Positions 22,822 to 31,206 of a stretch of DNA of 33,905 bases are shown here, in pieces. The stretch is from Firmicutes bacterium CAG:341 (GTDB lineage Bacteria; Bacillota; Clostridia; Oscillospirales; Acutalibacteraceae). The notes under the pieces were generated by a model that was given only the letters and a program-made list of their open reading frames with translations, did not search any database and was not told where the DNA came from. Location: the NCBI GenBank assembly GCA_000434995.1, contig FR895309.1, positions 42,672 through 76,576 of the forward strand. The letters run 5' to 3'. A program made the position numbers and the translations under genes. How positions within the stretch are numbered: position 1 is the stretch's first letter; each line of letters opens with the position of its first letter.

Positions 22822-23934
22822 ATGAAATTTACCTGTAATACAAAAGAATTAAGCGAAGCTTGTTCAAATGTAATGAGAGCAGTAAGCACAAAAGTAACTA
22901 TTCCTACCATTGAGGGTATACTTATGGAATGCGGTTCAGATACATTAAGTCTTACCGGCTATGATTTTGAATTCGGAATTAACACAACACTTCAGGCAAG
23001 TGTGGTTGAACCGGGTGCAATAGTAATAAATGCAAAAGTTATAAGTGATATTATAAGAAAATTACCTGAAGGCAAGGTTACATTTGAAATCAGCTCAACT
23101 TCCGTTTCTATTATAAGCGGTGCGGCACAATATAACATTTCAGGTATTGATGCTGATGATTACCCTGAATTACCATCTGTATCAGGAGGTTATCCTCTGT
23201 TTTTAAACCAAGGTATACTTCAAAATATGGTATCACAAACTCTTTTTGCAGTTGCCGATACAGAAGCATCAAAGCCGGTACATACAGGCCTTAAATTTGA
23301 ACTTACGCAAAATCAGTTAAGACTTATCGGTGTTGACGGATATAGGCTTGCTATAAGAACAGAAACAGTAAAATACGACGGTGAAGATATTAGCTTTATC
23401 GTTCCTAAAAAAACAATCAGAGAACTTATTAAACTTTTTAATACAGAAAATGACAAGGATATTTCAATCAGTGTAGGCAAAAGGCACATTGTATTTGATG
23501 TAGATAATTACAGCATTATCAGCCGTTTGCTTGACGGTGACTTCCTTGATTACAAAGCAGCAGTGCCTAAAACCTGCAACACAACAGTTTTGATTAACAC
23601 AAGTGATGCAATAAACTGCATTGAAAGAACACTTCCTGTAATTGAAAATGATAAGAAAAACCCAATCAGATGTTTATTTGATGCAGATGAAATGAGAGTT
23701 TCAACCGTATCAAGCATAGGCAGAGTGGTAAATTACACACACGCAAATGTAAGCGGTGACAGGGTTGAAATCGGCTTTAACTCAAAATATGTGCTTGATG
23801 CACTTCACGCTGCAGATACCGACCAAGTAAGAATTGAACTCGGCGGTGCTGTAAGCCCTGTAAAAGTATTGCCGATAAATAATGATTCATTCTTATTTTT
23901 AGTATTACCTATGAGGCTTAAAAATGAAAATTAA
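22822..23934 (+). CDS. dnaN: DNA polymerase III subunit beta (sliding clamp)
   Basis: Ring-shaped processivity clamp for the replicative polymerase. Three clamp domains are expected in 370 residues. Typical stretches are the N-terminal MRAVSTKVTIPTIEGILMEC, VNYTHANVSGDRVEIGFNSK in the third domain and the C-terminal LPINNDSFLFLVLPMRL, where most members have a related VLPMR ending. GGAGG precedes the ATG. The last 11 bases overlap yaaA, suggesting coupling. Confidence 0.98.
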   Translation: MKFTCNTKELSEACSNVMRAVSTKVTIPTIEGILMECGSDTLSLTGYDFEFGINTTLQASVVEPGAIVINAKVISDIIRKLPEGKVTFEISSTSVSIISGAAQYNISGIDADDYPELPSVSGGYPLFLNQGILQNMVSQTLFAVADTEASKPVHTGLKFELTQNQLRLIGVDGYRLAIRTETVKYDGEDISFIVPKKTIRELIKLFNTENDKDISISVGKRHIVFDVDNYSIISRLLDGDFLDYKAAVPKTCNTTVLINTSDAINCIERTLPVIENDKKNPIRCLFDADEMRVSTVSSIGRVVNYTHANVSGDRVEIGFNSKYVLDALHAADTDQVRIELGGAVSPVKVLPINNDSFLFLVLPMRLKNEN

Positions 23935-24175
23935 AGCAAAAGCAACACCGAGAAAAAATGAAAATGTAAATATTACTACCAAATTTATCAGGCTTGACGC
24001 ATTTTTAAAATTTAAAGGCATTGCAGAAACCGGCGGGCAGGCAAAAACTTTTATTCAAGACGGAATAGTTAAAGTAAACGGTGAAACCTGCACAGCAAGG
24101 GGCAAAAAAATACACGTCGGAGATACAGTATCCGTATTTTCGGTAGATTATAAAATTATTACAAATGAAAATTGA
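23924..24175 (+). CDS. yaaA: S4 domain protein YaaA
   Basis: An 83-residue S4-type RNA-binding protein. The S4 motif is in FIRLDAFLKFKGIAETGGQA followed by FIQDGIVKVNGETCTARGKK. It sits between dnaN and recF as in most Firmicutes, where it is called YaaA or RlbA; its exact function is not settled. The N-terminus has about 17 basic extra residues before the S4 core. It overlaps dnaN and recF by 11 bases at each end through an ATGAAAATT string in both cases. Confidence 0.93.
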   Translation: MKIKAKATPRKNENVNITTKFIRLDAFLKFKGIAETGGQAKTFIQDGIVKVNGETCTARGKKIHVGDTVSVFSVDYKIITNEN

Positions 24176-25256
24176 TTCAATAGAAATTGAAAATTTCAGA
24201 AATATAGAAAAATTAAAGCTTGATTTTGATGATGTAAATATCATTTGGGGCGAAAATGCGCAGGGAAAAACAAATTTGATTGAAGCAATTTATCTTTTTA
24301 CCGGAAGTAAAAGCTTTAGAGGTGTAAGGGATAAAGAACTTGTTGAATTTAAAAAAGAAAGTGCGAAGCTGAAAATTGATTTTGAAAATAAATCAAGAAA
24401 ACAAAATGCAGAACTTATTATTAAAGGCAGGCGCACAGCTAAATTAAACGGAATTGAAAAAAAAAGTGCAACCGCCCTCGGTGATGAATTAAAAGCAGTA
24501 ATTTTTTCACCGGTTCATCTGTCTATGGTTAAGGACGGGCCGATTGAAAGGCGAAAATTTATTGATAATTCATTATGCCAGCTAAAATCAAATTACAGAA
24601 GCGTATTAAAAGAATATAACCGCTGCCTTGCACAAAGAAATATGCTTTTGAAAGATATGAAAAATAACGCAAATTTGGAGGATATGCTCTATATTTGGGA
24701 TAAAAATCTTGCAAAAAGCGGAGCAAAAATAATTTACCAGCGTGAAAAATATATTGAAGCACTGTTACCGTTTGCCACAGAAATTTTTGACGGACTTTCA
24801 AAAGGGCGTGAAAAAATAGATTTAAAACTACAATGTGGATTTGAATGTAAAGATAAAAGCGTGGCAGAAATTGAAAATGAACTTACAAAGCTTCTAATTT
24901 CAGGCAGAAACAGTGATATATTAAACAGAATTACTACTTCAGGTCCGCACAGGGACGATATGGAAATACTTATAAATGAAAAAAGTGCCAGGCTTTATGC
25001 ATCACAGGGGCAGCAGAGGAGTTGTGTGCTTGCGCTTAAGCTTGCAGAAGCAAGTTTATTAAAAGAGATGACTGATGATGAGCCGCTTGCACTGCTTGAT
25101 GATGTTATGAGCGAACTTGATGAATCAAGGCAGGATTACATACTTAATCACATTAAAAATTGGCAGGTTTTCATCACCTGCTGTGACGCTAATACTGTGC
25201 TTAGGCTTAAAAAAGGCAAAACATTTCATATTGAAAACGGCAGGTGCAAAAACTGA
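24165..25256 (+). CDS. recF: DNA replication and repair protein RecF
   Basis: SMC-like ATPase that helps RecO/RecR load RecA at gapped DNA. Walker A is in IIWGENAQGKTNLIEAIY near residue 30; the ABC-type signature region lies in ASQGQQRSCVLALKLAEA, and Walker B with the D-loop in PLALLDDVMSELDESRQDYI. The length of 363 residues is typical. The start overlaps yaaA and the stop TGA shares its A with the next ATG. Confidence 0.97.
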   Translation: MKIDSIEIENFRNIEKLKLDFDDVNIIWGENAQGKTNLIEAIYLFTGSKSFRGVRDKELVEFKKESAKLKIDFENKSRKQNAELIIKGRRTAKLNGIEKKSATALGDELKAVIFSPVHLSMVKDGPIERRKFIDNSLCQLKSNYRSVLKEYNRCLAQRNMLLKDMKNNANLEDMLYIWDKNLAKSGAKIIYQREKYIEALLPFATEIFDGLSKGREKIDLKLQCGFECKDKSVAEIENELTKLLISGRNSDILNRITTSGPHRDDMEILINEKSARLYASQGQQRSCVLALKLAEASLLKEMTDDEPLALLDDVMSELDESRQDYILNHIKNWQVFITCCDANTVLRLKKGKTFHIENGRCKN

Positions 25257-25504
25257 TGTATATATATTTAGGCGGTAACACAGTTATCAGCAGTAATGAA
25301 ATACTCGGCATTTTTGATATGGATACCTCTACGGTAAATAAAGCAACGCGTGATTATTTATCAAACAGTGAAAAAAACAAAAAAGTAATTTATGTAAACT
25401 ATGAACTTCCAAAAAGTTTTATTGTTTGCAAGGATAAAATATATATTTGCCCGCTTAATACATCAACACTGCTAAAAAGAGTTGAGGCGGGGCAAAAAAA
25501 GTAA
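25256..25504 (+). CDS. remB: DUF370 extracellular matrix regulator RemB-like
   Basis: An 82-residue RemA/RemB-type protein with the characteristic YIYLGGNTVISSNEILGIFD start and KSFIVCKDKIYICPLNTSTL end. In B. subtilis the homologue lies in the same recF-gyrB slot (formerly yaaB) and influences biofilm matrix genes; the related RemA binds DNA. The ATG at 25256 is chosen because AGGTG precedes it and it overlaps the recF stop (TGATG). Confidence 0.92.
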   Translation: MYIYLGGNTVISSNEILGIFDMDTSTVNKATRDYLSNSEKNKKVIYVNYELPKSFIVCKDKIYICPLNTSTLLKRVEAGQKK

Positions 25505-25514
25505 AAAATAATTC

Positions 25515-25529
25515 TTAGCATTATGCTAA
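25515..25529 (+). promoter_or_regulatory. Small hairpin before the gyrB ribosome binding site
   Basis: TTAGCA and TGCTAA form a 6-bp stem with a three-base loop, ending at the AAGGAG of gyrB. It is not followed by a T-run, so it is more likely a translation or RNA-stability element than a terminator. Confidence 0.45.
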
Positions 25530-25547
25530 AAGGAGACTTAAATCAAT

Positions 25548-27509
25548 ATGAGCGAAGAAGAAAACAAGATTGAACTTGAAGAAGCTGACATTGACACTAC
25601 TGTAACCGAAGAATATTCCGCAAAAGATATTCAGGTGCTTGAAGGTCTTGAAGCAGTTCGTAAAAGGCCGGGTATGTATATCGGTTCAACAGGGCCGAGA
25701 GGACTTCATCACCTCGTTTACGAAATTGTTGATAACTCTATTGACGAAGCACTTGCAGGTGTATGTACACATATTGAATGTAACATTTTACCGGGGAATA
25801 TTATTGAAGTTAAGGATAACGGCCGTGGTATACCGACAGGTATAAATGAAAAAACAGGGCTTCCTGCCGTTACGGTTGTACTTACCGTACTTCACGCAGG
25901 CGGTAAATTCGGCGGTTCAGGCTATAAAGTATCGGGCGGTTTGCACGGTGTTGGTTCATCTGTTGTAAACGCATTATCAGAGTGGCTTGAAGTTGAAGTT
26001 ACACAAAACGGCCATGTATACAGCCAAAAATTTGAAAGAGGTAAGCCTGTAAATGATTTACATATCATTGCGGATAAAGACGGCCACGGTACTACTATCA
26101 GATTTAAAGCTGATGCTGAAATCTTTCAGGAAACAACGGTTTATGATTATGAAATTCTTGCAAGGCGACTTCGTGAGCAGGCATTTCTTAATGCAGGGCT
26201 TTCAATCACTCTTACAGATAAAAGAGGAGATGAAGACAGCGGTGAAGAATTTTGCTATGAGGGCGGTATTCGCTCTTTTGTAGAATATATCAACACAAGC
26301 CGAGGTCTTAATCCAATTCAGGATGAAGTAATTCACCTTTCAACCACAAAGGGTGACAGAAGTGCCGAAGTTGCACTTTGCTATACAGATTCTTACAATG
26401 AAACACTTCTTTCATTTGCAAATAATATCAATACTATTGACGGTGGTACGCACGAAACAGGATTTAAAACTGCACTTACAAGAGTATTTAACGATTACGG
26501 TAAAAAATTCGGTATTCTCAAAGACAGTGATAAAAAGTTTACCGGTGATGATGTGCGTGAGGGCATAACTGCGGTTATCAGCGTAAAGCTTACCGAGGCT
26601 CAATTTGAAGGGCAAACAAAAGGCAAGCTCGGCAATACAGATATTACAGGCCTTGTTTCAACAATGCTTTATGATAAGCTTATGACTTATTTTGAAGAAA
26701 ATCCTAATGTTGCAAAAACACTTCTTAATAAGTCGCTTGATGCATCCCGAGCAAGAGAAGCTGCAAGAAGAGCAAGAGAAAACGCAAGAAGAAAATCTCC
26801 GCTTGAAAGCAACTCACTTCCGGGTAAGCTGGCAGACTGCATAAGCAATGACCCTGAAAAATGTGAAATTTACATAGTCGAGGGTGATTCGGCAGGCGGT
26901 TCTGCAAAAGAGGGCAGAGATAAGCAGCATATGGCAATTCTCCCGCTTTGGGGTAAAATGCTTAATGTTGAAAAAGCAAGAGTGGACAAGGTTATTACAA
27001 ATGAAAAGCTTGTTCCGGTTGTAATGGCACTCGGTACAGGTATCGGCGAAGATTTTGATATTAACAAATTAAGATACCATAAAATTATAATTATGGCCGA
27101 TGCCGATGTCGACGGTGCGCACATCAGAACACTTCTTTTAACATTTTTCTTCAGATATATGCCGCAAATTATTGAAGACGGATATGTTTACCTTGCTCAA
27201 CCTCCTCTTTTCAAAGTATCAAAGGGTAAAAAGAGCAGCTATGCATTCTCTGATGAAGAAAGAGATGATAAAATTGCCGAATTCGGCGGTGACTGCGATA
27301 TTCAGCGATACAAAGGTCTTGGTGAAATGGACCCTGAACAGCTTTGGGAAACAACAATGGACCCTGAATTCAGAACAATGCTGCGTGTAACTATTGAAGA
27401 TGCGCAAAGAGCAAGCGAAAATTTCTCTATTCTTATGGGTGATAATGTTGAACCGAGAAGAGAATTTATTGAGAAAAACGCAAAATTTGTTCAAAACTTA
27501 GATGTATAA
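25548..27509 (+). CDS. gyrB: DNA gyrase subunit B
   Basis: ATPase subunit of gyrase, which introduces negative supercoils. The GHKL ATP-binding site is visible in EIVDNSIDEALAG, EVKDNGRGIPTG and YKVSGGLHGVGSSVVNALSE. The TOPRIM domain has YIVEGDSAGGSAKEGRD and ADADVDGAHIRTLLL, and the C-terminus has QRYKGLGEMDPEQLWETTMD. The length of 653 residues is typical of Gram-positive GyrB. About 20 acidic residues precede the core. AAAGGAG precedes the ATG. Confidence 0.98.
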   Translation: MSEEENKIELEEADIDTTVTEEYSAKDIQVLEGLEAVRKRPGMYIGSTGPRGLHHLVYEIVDNSIDEALAGVCTHIECNILPGNIIEVKDNGRGIPTGINEKTGLPAVTVVLTVLHAGGKFGGSGYKVSGGLHGVGSSVVNALSEWLEVEVTQNGHVYSQKFERGKPVNDLHIIADKDGHGTTIRFKADAEIFQETTVYDYEILARRLREQAFLNAGLSITLTDKRGDEDSGEEFCYEGGIRSFVEYINTSRGLNPIQDEVIHLSTTKGDRSAEVALCYTDSYNETLLSFANNINTIDGGTHETGFKTALTRVFNDYGKKFGILKDSDKKFTGDDVREGITAVISVKLTEAQFEGQTKGKLGNTDITGLVSTMLYDKLMTYFEENPNVAKTLLNKSLDASRAREAARRARENARRKSPLESNSLPGKLADCISNDPEKCEIYIVEGDSAGGSAKEGRDKQHMAILPLWGKMLNVEKARVDKVITNEKLVPVVMALGTGIGEDFDINKLRYHKIIIMADADVDGAHIRTLLLTFFFRYMPQIIEDGYVYLAQPPLFKVSKGKKSSYAFSDEERDDKIAEFGGDCDIQRYKGLGEMDPEQLWETTMDPEFRTMLRVTIEDAQRASENFSILMGDNVEPRREFIEKNAKFVQNLDV

Positions 27510-27521
27510 CAGTGTGAAATT

Positions 27522-28010
27522 ATGAAACTGACTTTTAAAATGACAGCCGATGAATTTTACAGAGGCTTTAACTTTAAAACAAGCAAACTCGGGATGAATG
27601 AAACCTGTGAGCTTGTATGTTTAACAGTATTTTTAGTTCTTGCTGCAATTTTAACTTTTACGGGTGTGTTAAAAGATACATTTCTTTTAATACTTTCAAT
27701 TATGCTGATGCTGTTTTTTGTATTTAAAATGATAATGACTAAAAACAGTGTGATGAATGATTTTCAGCGTTCCCCTATTTTAAATGAAGAAAACACAATC
27801 AGAATTTATGATGAAGGGCTGGAACTTATCGGCAGCTTTGAAAAAGTTTATGCACCGTGGAAAAGTGTATATGCAGTAAAAGAAACTAAAAAAGAACTTA
27901 TTATATTACCTACTTTAAGCCGCGGTGTTGCGGTTATCAGCAAGGAAAGATATAAAAACGAGCTTGAAGAAATAATAAAAATTCTTAAAAGCAAGGGGGT
28001 AATGAAATAA
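27522..28010 (+). CDS. YcxB-like membrane protein 1
   Basis: A 162-residue protein with a short N-terminal soluble part (MTADEFYRGF-like), two hydrophobic helices (about 33-50 and 54-70), then a cytoplasmic beta-rich domain (about 85-162) with EENTIRIYDEGLELIGSFEK and VYAPWKSVYAVKET, the pattern of YcxB-like C-terminal domains. Function unknown. It lies 12 bases after gyrB and shares TAATG with the next gene, with which it appears paralogous. Confidence 0.7.
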   Translation: MKLTFKMTADEFYRGFNFKTSKLGMNETCELVCLTVFLVLAAILTFTGVLKDTFLLILSIMLMLFFVFKMIMTKNSVMNDFQRSPILNEENTIRIYDEGLELIGSFEKVYAPWKSVYAVKETKKELIILPTLSRGVAVISKERYKNELEEIIKILKSKGVMK

Positions 28011-28540
28011 TGGACTTTACTTTTAATTATACCCTTGAAAAAAAAGATTTGATAAATTTTGAGCTTTTTAAGCTTAAAACAAGCAAGTTTTTAAATATGG
28101 TATATATCACCGTGCTTATAGTGCTTGTAATGAACACATATTACGCAGTAAGCGAAAAAAATTATGCATATTTGCTTATTGTGGCATTTTATATTATCGG
28201 CGTGGCTGTGTATTCATTTTATGTTACAAAAATCAGGCCTAAAAAAAGGGCTGAGAGGTGCTTGAAAAAGGATATTACTTACGGTGAGTTAAGGGAAATA
28301 ACAGTAGGTGAAAATACTGTTGAATTTAAAACTTTGCCAAAAGAGGACGAGCCTATGCTCATAGGCGTATATCCATATAATATGGTAAGTGCAATAATTG
28401 AAACAAAAGAATATGTGTATTTTATAGTGCCGACGGGAACAAACATTTTTCCTATCAGCTCAATTCCGCTTGAAATAAGAGCAGGAGTATTAAAAAATAT
28501 CAAGAAAAATCCTAATTACGCATATTTTGATAAAATATAA
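28010..28540 (+). CDS. YcxB-like membrane protein 2
   Basis: A 176-residue protein with the same plan as its neighbour: an N-terminal segment with FNYTLEKKDLINFELFKLKT, two membrane helices (about 29-45 and 51-70), a basic loop (KIRPKKRAERCLKK), and a soluble domain with ELREITVGENTVEFKT and VYPYNMVSAIIETKEYVYFI. The FKLKTSK stretch echoes the FKTSKLG of the first copy, supporting an old tandem duplication. It is 30 bases before gyrA and probably in the gyrB-gyrA transcript. Confidence 0.7.
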   Translation: MDFTFNYTLEKKDLINFELFKLKTSKFLNMVYITVLIVLVMNTYYAVSEKNYAYLLIVAFYIIGVAVYSFYVTKIRPKKRAERCLKKDITYGELREITVGENTVEFKTLPKEDEPMLIGVYPYNMVSAIIETKEYVYFIVPTGTNIFPISSIPLEIRAGVLKNIKKNPNYAYFDKI

Positions 28541-28570
28541 ACAAATGAACTCTGCTTTGGAGGTTAAATA

Positions 28571-31075
28571 ATGGATAGTAATGAAATTCGTTACGACAAT
28601 CAAAAAATTAAAGATGTAGAAATCAGTGACGAGATTAGAAAAGCATTCCTTGATTATTCAATGAGTGTTATTGTTCAGCGTGCGCTTCCTGATGTGCGTG
28701 ACGGTTTAAAGCCGGTACACAGAAGAATACTTTATGCTATGTATACAAATAATCTTTATCCTGACAGGCCTTACCGTAAATGTGCTACCACAGTCGGTGA
28801 AGTGCTTGGTCACTATCACCCGCACGGTGACGCATCTGTTTATGACGCAATGGTTAGGCTTGCACAGCCGTTTTCAATGAGGCACATTCTTGTTGACGGA
28901 CACGGTAACTTCGGTTCTGTTGACGGTGACCCGGCTGCTGCTTACCGTTACACAGAAAGCAGAATGAGTAAAATCGCTATGAAAATGCTTGAGGACATCA
29001 AGAAAGACACAGTTGATTTTGTTCCTAACTTTGATGATAACAGAAAAGAGCCGACCGTTTTACCGTCGCGTTATCCAAACTTACTTGTTAACGGTTCATC
29101 AGGTATCGCAGTAGGTATGGCAACAAATATTCCGCCGCATAATATGAACGAAGTTGTGGAGGGTATGTGCTGCCTTATTGATAATCCTAGTGCCGAGCTT
29201 GATGAAATTATGCAGTACATTAAAGGCCCTGACTTCCCTACCGCAGGTATTATTATGGGTACAAGGGGAATTAAGGAAGCTTATGCAACGGGCAGAGGTA
29301 AAATTTATCTTCGTGCAAGGGCAGAAATTATTGAAACCAAGGGTGACAGGTACAAAATTGTAGTAACCGAGATACCTTACGGTGTAAATAAAGCAAGACT
29401 TATTACCCGAATTGCAGATTTAGTTAAGGAAAAAAGGCTTGAGGGTGTTGCCGATGTGCAGGACTATTCTGACAGAAAAGGTATGCACATTGAAGTTACT
29501 GTTAAGCGTGATGCAAATGCGCAGGTTGTACTTAACAATTTATATAAAATGACAGATATGCAGGTAACTTTCGGTGCAATTATGCTTGCACTTGTTGACG
29601 GTGTACCTAAAGTATTAACCCTTAAAGAAATTTTACAGCAATATATTGACTTCCAAAGGGATGTTATTACAAGAAGAACAAGATTTGACCTTAATAAAGC
29701 GCAGGAAAGGGCGCATATTTTGGAAGGTCTTGCAAAGGCTATTGATATTGTTGATGAAGTTATTGCAACAATTCGTGCCTGCAAGGGCGGCCAGGCTGAA
29801 GCAAAGCAAGCTATTATGGACAAGTTTGGCTTTGATGACCCGCAGGCAAGCGCAATTGTGGCTTACCGTTTGGGCCAATTGGCAGGTCTTGAAATTGAAA
29901 AGATAATGAATGAACTCGAAGAACTCCACGAAAAGATTAAGGATTTGCTTGACATTTTAGGCAATGCCGACAGAGTTAACGAGATTATTAAAACAGAAAC
30001 AAGAGAGATTGCCGCTAAATTCGGCGATGAAAGAAGAACTGAAATTTCAGCCGCAGTGGGTGATGTTGAAGATGAAGATCTTATCCCTGTTGAAGACTGC
30101 ATTCTCACCCTTACCGAAAAGGGATATATGAAACGCCAGACAGTTGATACATACAAGGCACAAAACAGAGGCGGACGCGGTGTTTCAGGTATGAGCAGAA
30201 GAGAAGAAGATGTTGCAAAAACAATGTTTTCCTGCTCAACTCACGATTTTATTATGCTTTTCACCAATAAGGGTAAAGTATTTAAAATGAAAGGATATGA
30301 AATTCCTGAATCATCAAGAACCGGCAAGGGAATGAATATAGTAAACATTCTTCCTGTTGAACAAGGTGAGCAAATTACCGCAATGGTTCAAGTGCCGAAA
30401 GATGAAGAACGCTCATTCCTTTGTATGATGACTAAAAACGGTATAATCAAGAGAACTTCGCTTGACCAATATGACCATATCAGAAAAAGCGGTATTATTG
30501 CAATCAACCTTGATGAAGGCGACGAACTTTCTTGGGTTGAGATTACAGACGGAAAGAGAAAACTTGTTGCCGCTACACATGACGGCATGAGCATTTGCTT
30601 TGAAGAAAGTGATGCAAGGCTTATCGGCAGAACTGCAAGGGGTGTTAAGGCAATCACTCTTGGTGAGGGCGACTATGTAGTAGGCTTTGCAATTGAGCGT
30701 GAGGGAGTTAAGCTTCTCACCGTTTCTGAAACCGGATATGGCAGAAAGAGTGAATTTTCAGACTACCGTGTTCAATCAAGGGGCGGTAAGGGACTTCTTA
30801 ATTACCGTGTTGAAAAATTCGGCAAAGTTGCAAACATTGCCGCTGTTACAGAAGAAAACGATGTTATTATGATTTCTACCGACGGAATTATTATCCGTAT
30901 GCCTGTTGACCAAATTTCTACATTCCAAAGGCCTGCAAAGGGTGTTAAGGTAATGCGAGTAAACGAGGGCGAAAAACTTGCTACAATTTCTGTTGTTGAC
31001 AGATTTGAAGAAGATGAATTTGACGCTGAAAATGAAGAAATTGAAAGCGAAGAAGCAGAGCCGGCAGAAGAATAA
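28571..31075 (+). CDS. gyrA: DNA gyrase subunit A
   Basis: Breakage-reunion subunit of gyrase. The N-terminal RALPDVRDGLKPVHRRILYA and catalytic Tyr127 in AAYRYTES are present, and the C-terminal domain has the GyrA-box-like QNRGGRGVSGM (the wrap signature that separates gyrase from topoisomerase IV). The quinolone-determining segment reads HPHGDASVYDAMVR, so Ala88 stands where E. coli has Ser83, while Asp92 keeps the Asp87 position. The length of 834 residues is normal, with an acidic tail of about 20 residues. GGAGGTT precedes the ATG. Confidence 0.98.
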   Translation: MDSNEIRYDNQKIKDVEISDEIRKAFLDYSMSVIVQRALPDVRDGLKPVHRRILYAMYTNNLYPDRPYRKCATTVGEVLGHYHPHGDASVYDAMVRLAQPFSMRHILVDGHGNFGSVDGDPAAAYRYTESRMSKIAMKMLEDIKKDTVDFVPNFDDNRKEPTVLPSRYPNLLVNGSSGIAVGMATNIPPHNMNEVVEGMCCLIDNPSAELDEIMQYIKGPDFPTAGIIMGTRGIKEAYATGRGKIYLRARAEIIETKGDRYKIVVTEIPYGVNKARLITRIADLVKEKRLEGVADVQDYSDRKGMHIEVTVKRDANAQVVLNNLYKMTDMQVTFGAIMLALVDGVPKVLTLKEILQQYIDFQRDVITRRTRFDLNKAQERAHILEGLAKAIDIVDEVIATIRACKGGQAEAKQAIMDKFGFDDPQASAIVAYRLGQLAGLEIEKIMNELEELHEKIKDLLDILGNADRVNEIIKTETREIAAKFGDERRTEISAAVGDVEDEDLIPVEDCILTLTEKGYMKRQTVDTYKAQNRGGRGVSGMSRREEDVAKTMFSCSTHDFIMLFTNKGKVFKMKGYEIPESSRTGKGMNIVNILPVEQGEQITAMVQVPKDEERSFLCMMTKNGIIKRTSLDQYDHIRKSGIIAINLDEGDELSWVEITDGKRKLVAATHDGMSICFEESDARLIGRTARGVKAITLGEGDYVVGFAIEREGVKLLTVSETGYGRKSEFSDYRVQSRGGKGLLNYRVEKFGKVANIAAVTEENDVIMISTDGIIIRMPVDQISTFQRPAKGVKVMRVNEGEKLATISVVDRFEEDEFDAENEEIESEEAEPAEE

Positions 31076-31080
31076 TATAC

Positions 31081-31117
31081 AAAAATACTGATAAATGTCT
31101 ATTAAAACCGTATTTTT
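31081..31117 (+). terminator. Weak terminator candidate after gyrA
   Basis: AAAAATAC (31081-31088) can pair with GTATTTTT (31110-31117) across a 21-base loop, followed by further Ts. The stem is weak, so termination is likely partial. Confidence 0.3.
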
Positions 31118-31206
31118 TATTATTTTTACAATTTAGATATAGTATTTTTACAATATATGATATATAATGACAAAAGTTTTTAGTTTTTAAAAGAGGAGTG
31201 AAGGCA

